Shown here: positions 1-7,712 of the stretch, piece after piece
How the letters are laid out: every line of letters starts with the position of its first letter
How positions within the stretch are numbered: position 1 is the stretch's first letter
Assembly: GCA_045612485.1 (NCBI GenBank)
Contig: JAZKZE010000081.1
Location: 1 to 14,472 of the forward strand
DNA from: RGIG5327 sp045612485
Lineage (GTDB): Bacteria > Verrucomicrobiota > Lentisphaeria > Victivallales > UBA1829
Length of the DNA: 14,472 bases
Reading direction: 5' to 3'
Position numbers and translations under genes: made by a program
Notes under the pieces: model-generated
Seen by the model: the letters and a program-made list of their open reading frames with translations, nothing else
Told to the model about the DNA's origin: nothing
Database searches by the model: none

Positions 1-860
1 TTTTTCCTGTTGAAAATATTGAATTGGAAGGCGGGAAGAAGATCTTCCTCCTTTACCGTATCCTTCCCGTATTTGCCGAAGCAAAGATAACAGATAAGTC
101 CGCAGGGAAGCATGATAAAAAGTCCGATAAACTGGGAGGGGGTGAATCCGAGGATACTGTCGGTATGGTCGCCGCGCAAAAATTCCAGCAGGAAACGCAT
201 GATCCCGTACATGGCAAAATAAGCCGCCGCGATCTGCCCTGTCTTTTTCACATATCTGAAAAGTTTGAGAAGCAGGAAGAAAAGAAGAACGTTGCCGGCA
301 GCTTCAATAAGCTGTACCGGGGCAATGGGAACGGAAGGGATCCCCTCCACAGCACTTTTCACCGGGGCAAGATAATCAGGAAATCTCTCTGCCGGGGCAC
401 TTTTCCAGGGATAGACGACTCCCCAGGAACAGGGTTTACCGAAACAGCACCCCTGAAGAAAACATCCCACTCTGCCGAATGCGTGTCCGATAGCGATCGC
501 CGGAGCATACATATCCAGAATACGGGCGAAAGAAAGTTTCTTTACTTTCGCATAGATCCACAAAATCGCAACCGCGGTAAGAAATCCGCCGTAAAAAACA
601 AGTCCGCCCTGATCTATACGGAAAATCTTCCAGAGATCCCCGGAAAACTGATGAAAAAACTGTACCACATAAAAAAGTCTTGCTCCGCCGATCCCGCCGA
701 AAATGGCAATGATCCCGATATCAAAGATCTGCTCTTTATTCATCCTTGCATAGTTTCTTTTGTATTGCAAAACACACAATGCGGCAAGAAATCCCATGGC
801 AATACATATTCCGTACCAGTGGATGGGACGGCCGAAAAAATTGAAAGCAATACTGTGCAT
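1..860 (-). CDS. lgt: Prolipoprotein diacylglyceryl transferase, 3'-truncated by window edge
   Basis: Inner-membrane enzyme that transfers diacylglyceryl from phosphatidylglycerol to the lipobox cysteine of prolipoproteins, the first step of lipoprotein maturation. Translation from ATG at 860-858 gives MHSIAFNFFGRPIHWYGI, the usual Lgt opening, then several hydrophobic segments. The family core is visible: GGLVFYGGF near residues 85-93, HAFGRVGCFLQGCCFG at about 126-141 with the essential Arg at 130, and YGIMRFLLEFLRGD in the C-terminal third. The position of E. coli His103 (FHGG) is Tyr here (FYGG), and the signature is Cys-rich, a variant form. The frame stays open to base 1, so about 286 codons are visible and the C-terminus is missing. 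A purine-rich SD (AAGGAAA, complement of 865-871) sits close upstream. Divergent from the dedA-type gene. The family call is firm. Confidence 0.93.
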   Translation of the reverse strand, partial: MHSIAFNFFGRPIHWYGICIAMGFLAALCVLQYKRNYARMNKEQIFDIGIIAIFGGIGGARLFYVVQFFHQFSGDLWKIFRIDQGGLVFYGGFLTAVAILWIYAKVKKLSFARILDMYAPAIAIGHAFGRVGCFLQGCCFGKPCSWGVVYPWKSAPAERFPDYLAPVKSAVEGIPSVPIAPVQLIEAAGNVLLFFLLLKLFRYVKKTGQIAAAYFAMYGIMRFLLEFLRGDHTDSILGFTPSQFIGLFIMLPCGLICYLCFGKYGKDTVKEEDLLPAFQFNIFNRK

Positions 861-974
861 GATCTTTCCTTCTGATTTTTATTGTCAAAAATTTTCTTTA
901 TTCACTGGAAAAATTTCATTTTGGTATTAATGTAACACATCTTTTAAATTTTTCACGAAAGGAAACGGTTTTTT

Positions 975-1661
975 ATGACAGAAATTATTGCATCCAACAT
1001 TGAAATGGTCGCTTCCCATGCCGCAGTATGGGGTTTTCTCCTTATCTTTGTCTTTATGACCATTGAAAGTTCTTTTATCCCCTTCCCCAGTGAAGTGGTG
1101 ATGATCCCCGCAGGATTTCTGGCATACAGGGGAGCTTTGACTACCGGTATCGGATATCTGGATCTTACCCTTGCCATTCTCTCCGGACTTGCCGGAAGTA
1201 TGGTTGGAGCCTATATCAATTATTTTCTTGCGGAATATCTGGGGCGTCCCATTCTTTATAAATATGGAAAATATTTCTTCCTTTCCGAAAAAAATCTCAC
1301 CAGAGCGGAAGAGGTCTTCCGGGATTACGGCGATATTACCACATTCGTCTGCCGCCTTATTCCTGCCATCCGTCAGCTGATCTCCATTCCCGCAGGACTT
1401 GCAAAAATGCCCCATAAGAAATTTGCATTCTTTACGGCTCTCGGAGCAGGTATCTGGACTGCCATCCTTGCTTTTGTAGGTTGGTATCTTGCCCATCTTA
1501 CCAAAAATCTCTCCTATATGGAAATGGTGGAAAGAGGCAAAAAAATGATTTCAGACAATTACATCTGGGTAATTCTTTTCCTTGCCGTTGTGATCGTTTT
1601 ATACATCCTTCTTCATAAATATATCATGAAAAGCAATGAAGAAAATAATAAGGAGAAATAA
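975..1661 (+). CDS. DedA-family (VTT domain) integral membrane protein
   Basis: A 228-residue protein of the DedA/SNARE-associated Golgi family, whose members flip or scramble phospholipids or undecaprenyl phosphate and support envelope homeostasis. The N-terminal hydrophobic helix leads into ESSFIPFPSE (31-40) and the re-entrant segment VVMIPAGFLA. A Gly-rich G-AGS--GAYINYFLAEYLGR stretch follows, then CRLIPAIRQLISIPAG (126-141) and KMPHKKF with a final helix pair. The acidic residues E31 and E40 and the arginines R127 and R133 match the positions essential in E. coli YqjA/YghB. The last helix (about 197-214) is followed by a charged tail. SD AAAGGA at 958-963 is 11 nt from the ATG, a little long. 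The stop lies 2 nt before the next start, and the next gene's SD is inside this gene. The specific lipid substrate cannot be told. Confidence 0.92.
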   Translation: MTEIIASNIEMVASHAAVWGFLLIFVFMTIESSFIPFPSEVVMIPAGFLAYRGALTTGIGYLDLTLAILSGLAGSMVGAYINYFLAEYLGRPILYKYGKYFFLSEKNLTRAEEVFRDYGDITTFVCRLIPAIRQLISIPAGLAKMPHKKFAFFTALGAGIWTAILAFVGWYLAHLTKNLSYMEMVERGKKMISDNYIWVILFLAVVIVLYILLHKYIMKSNEENNKEK

Positions 1662-1663
1662 GT

Positions 1664-3064
1664 ATGAACTGGTTTGATGTATATCCCAAAAGTGTTCTTT
1701 CCGGGAAAGAAAGTATCATAAAGATCCGTCCCCGGTATGCAGACAGAAGATTTCCGGCAGAAAAAAGTGCCATAAAGATCACCTATCACCCCTATGACTG
1801 TGTTGCAGCCGATGATCCGGAAAAAGAATTCCACTGGACAAAAGCCGATGCAGTCCTGCCGGAAAGTTTGTGGGATCTTTCCAATGGGGAACTCATTATC
1901 AAAATGGTCTTTGCAGGAGAACAGGAACACAGATTCTGTATCGAATACGAATTTGAAGAGATGAATGAAGCCTATCCGGTCTATGCAAAAAAGGTCGTAA
2001 AATTTGCCGCGGCAGTCTATTCCCTTAAAGAAGATCTTTATTCTTTGCGTCCCTACAAAGGCGACCTTCATATCCACTCATTCAAATCCGACGGACAGAA
2101 AGATCCCCGGTATGTTGCTGCAAGATACCGTGAAGAAGGCTTTGACTTTGCCGCCATTACCGATCATAAGCAATACCAGCCCTCTCTGGATACCATTGCC
2201 TACTGGGAAGGCAAAAAATCTTCCGACTTTGTGCTTTATCCCGGTGAGGAAGTGCATACTCCGGACAACAATGTGCATATCATCAACTTTGCAGGAAAAA
2301 AGAGTGTGAATACCATGTACCGGGAAGATGAGGACGCCTACCGCAAAGAGGTGGCGGAATATATGAAAAATATTCCCGGAGAGGACAAGGTCAAAGGAGC
2401 AAATCTTTTTGAAGTAGCCGCAAGCGAATGGGCTTTTGATAAAATCCGGGAAAATGGCGGTCTTGCCGTCTATTGTCATCCTTACTGGAAAACCTTTACA
2501 AATGTTCTTCCGGAAGCTCTGGTAAGCAATGTTTTCAAAAGAAGAAAATTTGATGCGCTTGAACTTATCGGTGGATTCTCCCCCTTTGAACAGGAAAGTC
2601 TGAATTTCCAGGTCGTCCGCTATATGGAAGAACGGATGACCGGAAGTGATTTCCCGGTGGTGGGTTCCAGTGACAGCCACGGAACCGACGCCTTTGACGC
2701 AACCCCCGCCCCCCGTCAGACTTATGCAAATCCCGCCAATGCTGTGATGTTCTCCTGGTACTATACCATTATCTTTGCAGAAGAAAATACAGCAGAATCC
2801 CTGGTGGAAAATGTGAAAAAATTCCATTCGGTGGCGGTCTGCGCAAGAGAGGAAAAAAATCCCGATGTATATGGCAATTTCCGTCTGATCAAATATACCC
2901 ACTTCCTTTTGAGGGAATATTTCCCCCTTCTCACCCAGCGTTGCAAGGCAGAAGGATTGCTGATGCAGGAATATCTTGCCACTGGGGATGAAAATATCCT
3001 GAAAGCCCTGAAAGCCCTTGACAATCAGACAGGTCTTTTCCGGGAAAAATGTTTCGGTAAATAA
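1664..3064 (+). CDS. PHP-domain metal-dependent phosphoesterase with N-terminal extension
   Basis: A 466-residue predicted cytoplasmic hydrolase. A full set of PHP-type metal ligands can be read: H136-x-H138 (GDLHIHS), D143 (SDGQ), D167-H168 (ITDHK), E195/E196 (PGEEVH), H205, H272 (CHPYW) and D337-x-H339 (SSDSHG). These would bind a two- or three-metal centre that cleaves a phosphoester, as in histidinol phosphatase and nucleotide or oligoribonucleotide phosphatases of the superfamily. Residues 1 to about 130 precede the PHP barrel, look beta-rich and match no domain I recognise. Residues about 350-466 form a mostly helical tail. SD AAGGAG at 1650-1655 lies in the 3' end of the upstream gene and the starts are coupled. 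The substrate is unknown. Convergent with the PP2C gene, with only 18 bp between stops. Confidence 0.85.
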   Translation: MNWFDVYPKSVLSGKESIIKIRPRYADRRFPAEKSAIKITYHPYDCVAADDPEKEFHWTKADAVLPESLWDLSNGELIIKMVFAGEQEHRFCIEYEFEEMNEAYPVYAKKVVKFAAAVYSLKEDLYSLRPYKGDLHIHSFKSDGQKDPRYVAARYREEGFDFAAITDHKQYQPSLDTIAYWEGKKSSDFVLYPGEEVHTPDNNVHIINFAGKKSVNTMYREDEDAYRKEVAEYMKNIPGEDKVKGANLFEVAASEWAFDKIRENGGLAVYCHPYWKTFTNVLPEALVSNVFKRRKFDALELIGGFSPFEQESLNFQVVRYMEERMTGSDFPVVGSSDSHGTDAFDATPAPRQTYANPANAVMFSWYYTIIFAEENTAESLVENVKKFHSVAVCAREEKNPDVYGNFRLIKYTHFLLREYFPLLTQRCKAEGLLMQEYLATGDENILKALKALDNQTGLFREKCFGK

Positions 3065-3082
3065 TAAGAAAAAAAGCAGCCT

Positions 3083-3967
3083 TTACTTTTCAGGGCAGAA
3101 GGCACAGATCACAGTAACATTATCTGTGCCGCCCTGATGAAGTGCCGTATTGATAAGAGAACTCACCGCTTTGGAAACGCCGGAAGAATTCAATACGATC
3201 TCTTTCATTTTTTCCGGTGGAACATGTACATAAAGCCCATCGGAACACACAATAAACCTGTCCCCTTTCTGAACGGGGAATATATTACATTCCGGCGGGC
3301 AGTTTTTTCTTGTACCGACTGCTTTTGTTATAAGATGTCTCGGTCCGGCTTTACCGGAAGGCGTTTTTCCGGAGGCGATCTCCAATGCTCGAGATTTCTC
3401 CGCAAGTTTTTTCCGGAGTAACGGAGAACATTCCATACTGTGATCCCTTGTAAGTATGGCGATATTTCCGTCCCTTATACGGTAAAGGCGGCTGTCCCCC
3501 GCATGGAAAGAAATGAGATAATTCCGGAAAAACGCTACAGATGACAGGGTCGATCCCATGGGATAGGCACTGCCGAAACGGTCGTTGATCCGGGCTATGG
3601 AATCATTGATAGAGGAAAATTCCTCCGCAAGAAAACCGGAAAGAGTCTTACAGCAATACGTTTTCCCCGGATGAACATACTTTCTCCATTTTGCAAGAAA
3701 CATCCGCAGCAGCAATCCGCTGGCGATCTCCCCGTTATGATGCCCGCCGATCCCGTCGGCAATGATGGCAATAGAGGGAGTTTTCCGGCTTCCTTTGATA
3801 TAGAGATAACTGTCCTCATTATATTTCCGCACCAACCCCCGGTGGGAATCTGCCGCCATATCGGGAGCGTCCATTTCTCTGCGGAAGCAGGCAAGATCGC
3901 TGAAAAAGGTAAAAAGAACCTTTTTCAAACCGGTCATGCTTACAAGTACTTCCGCAGGATTTTTCAT
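3083..3967 (-). CDS. PP2C-family Ser/Thr protein phosphatase
   Basis: A 294-residue bacterial PPM/PP2C phosphatase (PrpC/Stp type) that removes phosphate from Ser/Thr using two Mn/Mg ions. Motifs in order: RGLVRKYNEDS (43-53), ADGIGGHHNGEIAS (70-83; D71-G72 metal site), MGSTLS (137-142), HAGDSRLYRIRDG (155-167), TRDHS (173-177), CSDGLY (241-246; D243) and GGTDNVTVI (279-287; D282). All catalytic aspartates are present, so it should be active. It has no transmembrane or sensor domain. About 30 residues precede the core. An internal start at M32 or M36 is possible, but the chosen ATG at 3967 follows TAAGG and sits 8 nt after the stop of the SIS gene, which argues for operon translation. No partner Ser/Thr kinase is in the window. 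Confidence 0.93.
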   Translation of the reverse strand: MKNPAEVLVSMTGLKKVLFTFFSDLACFRREMDAPDMAADSHRGLVRKYNEDSYLYIKGSRKTPSIAIIADGIGGHHNGEIASGLLLRMFLAKWRKYVHPGKTYCCKTLSGFLAEEFSSINDSIARINDRFGSAYPMGSTLSSVAFFRNYLISFHAGDSRLYRIRDGNIAILTRDHSMECSPLLRKKLAEKSRALEIASGKTPSGKAGPRHLITKAVGTRKNCPPECNIFPVQKGDRFIVCSDGLYVHVPPEKMKEIVLNSSGVSKAVSSLINTALHQGGTDNVTVICAFCPEK

Positions 3968-3975
3968 AAGAAACC

Positions 3976-5658
3976 TTATGCTTTCTGATTTTTCAGTTTT
4001 TCCAATACGATCTGCACAGCAGAAGGCTTTTCAAAACCTTTGGTCACCGTTCTGGAATTGATCTCATGGAGAGCTTCAAAGATCATGGCGCAGCTTGTGG
4101 AATAATCCAGGGAAGACAATTCACATACAAGACGGGTCCCTCTGTCCAGAAGTTTCTTGTTTGTGCAATCCACCCAGCTCATCCAGTTGCCGGCAACTCT
4201 TCCCAGAAGCACCATCGTTCCGGTGGAGATGGTATTGAGAACAAGTTTGATCGCCATGTGTCCGAGCAAAGTAAAGGGGGAAGAAGGTATCTCATAAGGA
4301 ATGATCCTTTCCCCTTGCGTTCCGCCGATGGAAAGAACAGTACATTCATTGAAGGAGGCACGGATCCCGTCAAAAGCCTTTTTCAATTCTGCCGGAACGT
4401 TTTTGCCCACCGTTACCAGAACTGCTGCTGACAGAACTCCTTCATACCGTTCTGCCATATCCTCTTTTCCCACACGGATCTTTACCATTTCCGAAGCGGT
4501 GATCGCAGGAGGATTTTTGGCGATATTGGCAGGAGCCCCCATCTCTTCCAGCAAAGCCGTATCCCAGGAAAGACAGCGCAAAGGTCTGTTCATCCCCTTG
4601 GCCCACACTTCTTCTGTGGTAAGAAGGGGATTTTTCACAAATGCCCAGGGCAAGGGGGATACTTTATCATCACATTTACGGAAGGGCGGGATCATAAATG
4701 TGGGAGCGCGTTCGGTCGTATCGGTAAAAATATCCAGCAGATAATCGTCGGCAAAATAGGTTACATATCCTTTTTTCCGGTAAATACCCGCTTCAAATTC
4801 CGCATAGGAAGCAAGAACAGAAGCAGAATCTTCCAATACAGAAATCAATTTTTCAAATTCTTTTGCATAATCCATTTTTTCCAATCCGGCAAGACGGCAT
4901 GCCGTCATCTCCAGAGCGGCTCCTGCAACATACTGTTCGGAAGTTGTCGCCTGCATCCTTGTGGATCCGGCAAGAGCCATGGGACCGCAGTAAAGATCCA
5001 GAACCGTTACCCGGCTGTCCCGGATAGCTGCACGGGAACGCTCCAGATTATCCGCAAGAAGATCCGCAGGATTGTTGAAAAGCAGAAATACTTTGCAGCC
5101 GTTTTCCAATGCCTGGGCGATACTTCCCAGAACAGAGGAGGTTTCCCCGCCTTCGGTGATGGCAACGAGGGTATCGCCCTCTTCCATACAGGTCTCCCGC
5201 ACCTGTCTTGCGCCGAAAGCATGGTAGTCTTCAAAAAATTCCACGCTGCGGATAAGAGCAAAATCGCCGCCTGTCATAATGCTTTCCACATTTTTTGCAT
5301 AGGAGGCAAGAGCCGGATTTTCTGTGCAGAATTTTTTCCACATGCATTCAATGAGGATACTCAATCTTCCTGTGGCTCCGCACCCGGAAAAGATCACTCT
5401 TTTTCCACTGGTGACGGTAGAGTAGATGGTATCGGCAAGAAGAGCAAATTCTTTACTTGCAAAGACTTTTTTCAGCATTTCCAGAACGTTTCTATCGCAT
5501 TTCTGCAAAGTACGCACCCCCTGAACAGGATCGTTCCGGAAGTCCTTTTCCAGAGTCTTTGTCAAAGGATTGGACTGTTCTGTGGGAAGGAATCCCAAAT
5601 GGAATTGTTTTTCATTCTCCACAAAATCTTTTGCCATGTCAATAAATTTCTGTTCCAT
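3976..5658 (-). CDS. Double-SIS-domain protein of the MurQ/glucokinase-regulatory-protein superfamily
   Basis: A 560-residue protein with two SIS (sugar isomerase) folds. Near the N-terminus, LGFLPTEQSNPLTKTLE (21-37) resembles the MurQ/GKRP opening. The first SIS has SGCGATGRLS (91-100), TGGDFALIRSVEFFED (129-144), AITEGGETSSVLGS (166-179) and GPMALAGSTRMQATTS (225-240). The second half ends in LLGHMAIKLVLNTISTGT (464-481) and a GRVAGNW--WVDCTNKKLLDRGTRLV stretch (486-511) that follow MurQ's C-terminal helical pattern. MurQ is about 300 residues; the doubled length matches GKRP-type proteins. It may therefore be a MurNAc-6-P etherase-like enzyme, a sugar-phosphate isomerase or a sugar-phosphate sensor. 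The Glu after the GxGxxGR loop is displaced by two residues from its place in E. coli MurQ, so etherase activity is doubtful. The start at 5658 is preferred over 5703 because GAGAGG lies 5 nt upstream and avoids overlap with the upstream gene. Confidence 0.82.
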   Translation of the reverse strand: MEQKFIDMAKDFVENEKQFHLGFLPTEQSNPLTKTLEKDFRNDPVQGVRTLQKCDRNVLEMLKKVFASKEFALLADTIYSTVTSGKRVIFSGCGATGRLSILIECMWKKFCTENPALASYAKNVESIMTGGDFALIRSVEFFEDYHAFGARQVRETCMEEGDTLVAITEGGETSSVLGSIAQALENGCKVFLLFNNPADLLADNLERSRAAIRDSRVTVLDLYCGPMALAGSTRMQATTSEQYVAGAALEMTACRLAGLEKMDYAKEFEKLISVLEDSASVLASYAEFEAGIYRKKGYVTYFADDYLLDIFTDTTERAPTFMIPPFRKCDDKVSPLPWAFVKNPLLTTEEVWAKGMNRPLRCLSWDTALLEEMGAPANIAKNPPAITASEMVKIRVGKEDMAERYEGVLSAAVLVTVGKNVPAELKKAFDGIRASFNECTVLSIGGTQGERIIPYEIPSSPFTLLGHMAIKLVLNTISTGTMVLLGRVAGNWMSWVDCTNKKLLDRGTRLVCELSSLDYSTSCAMIFEALHEINSRTVTKGFEKPSAVQIVLEKLKNQKA

Positions 5659-5663
5659 TTTAT

Positions 5664-5669
5664 CCTCTC
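5664..5669 (-). promoter_or_regulatory. Ribosome binding site that fixes the SIS-protein start
   Basis: The minus strand reads GAGAGG, 5 nt before the ATG at 5658. The alternative in-frame ATG at 5703 would lie inside the upstream GH20-like gene and has no such motif. Confidence 0.6.
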
Positions 5670-5690
5670 GGTTATGTATGTTATTGATGT

Positions 5691-7601
5691 TCAGATAAAC
5701 CATGCACCTGTGGCGATCATCCGGTAACGGGTCTCCGAAATACAGCCTCTGCCCCCGGGGACGGCTTCCAGTTCTTCGATCCGGTCGGCTCTTCCATCAA
5801 GGAGTTCTTCGATCCGGCGGGAAGTTTCCCGTATGCGTTCAGATACTCCCGCTACTTTGATCCCTACGACCTCAAATCCCCAGCTTTTGTAACTTCTCAT
5901 CCACTCTTTGCGGAAGGTCTCCAGCAATCCGTCAAGGGCATCAAGCAATTCGGGGATATTCCGGTCAATAAGCACTTCCAGCGTTTCAAAATCCCGTTTT
6001 TCATAGGAAGCAAGCAACTGCCGCCGCAGTTCCATTTTTTTAAGAAGCACATCACAAAGCATCCAGGCGTGGGAGATCATCCCGCCGCAGGAATCCTGCT
6101 CCTCCTCACCGGGATGTTCATCCATATATTCTTCCAGATCCTTTTTCAACTCTTTATAATGGTCAATGGCTTTTTCCCAGTAATCCGGCATAATGGAAGT
6201 ATATTCATGCCACATGATCCCCATAAGGGGGTCATCCCACAGAATGGGACCGGCATGAAATTTCAGCATCTCGCCGGGCGTATTTCCTTTGGGATGGGGG
6301 ATCGTCCATTCCAGATCCCCCGCCCTTTTCTGTATATCATAGGAAGAGCCGCAGAGAGTTTCATAAATACCTTTGACCCGCTCCTCATCAGCGTTTCCGT
6401 CGTTGGCAGCATAGTCGGCACACCATGCCATTGCAGCAAAAGCGGAATCAAATTCACAGTAATTGCCGTCATCGCCCCACATGGTGAAAATGATCTCATT
6501 TACCCCTGCTGCCCGGCAGCCGTCCATACAGGCGGAAGTAACAGCTTTTGTCTGTTCAAAATCACACCACAATCTTATCCATGTCCAGATCCCGGATGCC
6601 ATGACGGGAAGGGTTTTATTGAATTTTTTCTGCAAGGAAAGTTTGTCGATATAGATCTGTTTATCCCGGTGGTAATAATCCCAGTAGGAAAGCTGGACAT
6701 TTTCAGGAATATCTTTGATGATCTCTTTTGCAATATCATCCTCTTTCCCGTAATAATCCATATTTTTATTGGCGTACCGGAAATACATATCCGACCAGAT
6801 CATGGGTTTCAGCTCAAATTTATCACAGATGGCACACAGTTTCCGCAAGTGGCGGTTATACAGTTCATAAGGGGGAACGTAACCGTTTAGATCCATAAAT
6901 CTCCCCCGCCCCAGATCCTGTGTTTCATCCATTCCCAGATGGATCCTCCGGGAAGAAAAGGCATCACTCCAGAATTTGATCATTTTTTCCAGCAGAGTGT
7001 AGGTTTCCGCTTTATCCACCATTACACAGTTGTCCGTATCCTTCACTCCTGCGTAGGCGGGCCAGCGCAAAATAGGTTCCAGGTGTCCCAGAGCCTGAAT
7101 GGAGGCGATCATTTCCACCCCCAGTTTCTGCGCATAGGAATCCACGTCCTTCATCTCTTCCAGACTGTAAGCCCCACGCATATAACCGAAATAGGGTTCA
7201 CCGGGAACCTGATAAGCGTCTTTTGTATAGAGCATTGCCATATTGTACCCCATAAGGGCGAGCCGCAGAAGCCATTTTTTGAAGTGGGGTACATTCATAA
7301 CAGCGGAACGGGTGCAATCCACCAGTACGGCAAAAGTTTTGAAATACATCTTTTCCCTGCACTCTTTTCCGGCAAGAGCATAGGCGATCCCTCTTGCGGC
7401 AAGATTTTTTGCTCCGTAGGAAACAAGATAAACACCGTCCCTCTTTGTTACGGCAAGCCTGTCTTTTTCCCTGCATTTTTCAAAGGCAAGATTGATATTT
7501 TTCTCCCCGCAGGAAACGGGAAATTCTTCTGCAAGGGTATATAACAGAGTATGTAATTCGGAAGGGGTATTGGTTTTATCCCAGAAAAGCGTATTTCTCA
7601 T
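5691..7601 (-). CDS. GH20-family beta-N-acetylhexosaminidase-like glycoside hydrolase
   Basis: A 636-residue protein with the GH20 architecture. An N-terminal alpha/beta domain (about 1-88) precedes a TIM barrel opening with VDCTRSAVMNVPHFKKWL (94-111), where GH20 enzymes carry the conserved Arg that holds the substrate. The barrel contains IASIQALGHLEPILRWP and the catalytic signature HLGMDET (221-227); D225-E226 is the Asp-Glu pair used in substrate-assisted catalysis. Later parts include MIWSDMYFRY, YWDYYH, MASGIWTWIR and IIFTMWGDDG, typical of barrel strands. The C-terminal ~180 residues are helical. No signal peptide is seen, so it probably cleaves GlcNAc/GalNAc from imported fragments in the cytosol. 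AGGAG is 9-10 nt before the ATG. First gene of the operon with the SIS and PP2C genes. The exact linkage is unknown. Confidence 0.85.
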   Translation of the reverse strand: MRNTLFWDKTNTPSELHTLLYTLAEEFPVSCGEKNINLAFEKCREKDRLAVTKRDGVYLVSYGAKNLAARGIAYALAGKECREKMYFKTFAVLVDCTRSAVMNVPHFKKWLLRLALMGYNMAMLYTKDAYQVPGEPYFGYMRGAYSLEEMKDVDSYAQKLGVEMIASIQALGHLEPILRWPAYAGVKDTDNCVMVDKAETYTLLEKMIKFWSDAFSSRRIHLGMDETQDLGRGRFMDLNGYVPPYELYNRHLRKLCAICDKFELKPMIWSDMYFRYANKNMDYYGKEDDIAKEIIKDIPENVQLSYWDYYHRDKQIYIDKLSLQKKFNKTLPVMASGIWTWIRLWCDFEQTKAVTSACMDGCRAAGVNEIIFTMWGDDGNYCEFDSAFAAMAWCADYAANDGNADEERVKGIYETLCGSSYDIQKRAGDLEWTIPHPKGNTPGEMLKFHAGPILWDDPLMGIMWHEYTSIMPDYWEKAIDHYKELKKDLEEYMDEHPGEEEQDSCGGMISHAWMLCDVLLKKMELRRQLLASYEKRDFETLEVLIDRNIPELLDALDGLLETFRKEWMRSYKSWGFEVVGIKVAGVSERIRETSRRIEELLDGRADRIEELEAVPGGRGCISETRYRMIATGAWFI

Positions 7602-7617
7602 TCTTCTTTTTCTCCTG

Positions 7618-7646
7618 TTGCAATGATTTGTTCCTCATGGTATAAT
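7618..7646 (+). promoter_or_regulatory. Candidate sigma70 promoter toward the GH51 gene (extended -10)
   Basis: TTGCAA at 7618-7623, a 17-bp spacer, then a consensus TATAAT at 7641-7646 preceded by TGG (extended -10). Transcription would start near 7653 and give an unusually long leader of about 190 nt. The -10 overlaps that of the opposite-strand promoter. Consensus fit only. Confidence 0.5.
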
Positions 7647-7671
7647 ATGCCACACTTTTTCTATTCTTCAA
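7642..7671 (-). promoter_or_regulatory. Candidate promoter for the GH20-SIS-PP2C operon
   Basis: On the minus strand TTGAAG (7671-7666), an 18-bp spacer and TATTAT (7647-7642, 5/6 match) lie about 40 nt before the GH20-like start. It shares its -10 bases with the opposite-strand promoter at 7641-7646. Confidence 0.45.
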
Positions 7672-7683
7672 GGTGAAAATCAC

Positions 7684-7712
7684 GCCAAAAAACAGGAGAA
7701 ATGTGCCAAAAA
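7684..7712. promoter_or_regulatory. Candidate operator: GCCAAAAA direct repeat, 21-bp period
   Basis: GCCAAAAA occurs at 7684-7691 and again at 7705-7712, exactly 21 bp apart, two helical turns, as in AraC-type half-site pairs such as araI1/I2. It lies 13 bp upstream of the -35 of the minus-strand promoter, a usual activator position. A related AAAATCAC-GC-AAAA element also occurs at 7676-7690 and 7737-7751. Binding by the AraC-type protein at 10649-11452 is inferred. Confidence 0.35.

Noticed and set aside
24..875. Long plus-strand frame across the left edge
   Set aside because: It is antisense to lgt, whose minus-strand translation has clear family motifs. The plus translation is low-complexity and matches nothing.
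883..888. TTGACA-like -35 on the minus strand upstream of lgt
   Set aside because: Only about 22 bp separate it from the ATG, too little for a -10 and a leader.
2078..2902. 274-codon minus-strand frame opposite the PHP gene
   Set aside because: Antisense to a gene with a complete PHP ligand set. The product is not recognisable.
3065..3082. Possible terminator between the PHP and PP2C genes
   Set aside because: Only 18 bp, A-rich, with no convincing hairpin.
5659..5703. Upstream ATG for the SIS protein (15 extra residues)
   Set aside because: It would overlap the GH20-like gene and lacks an SD, while the ATG at 5658 has GAGAGG 5 nt upstream and matches the family N-terminus.
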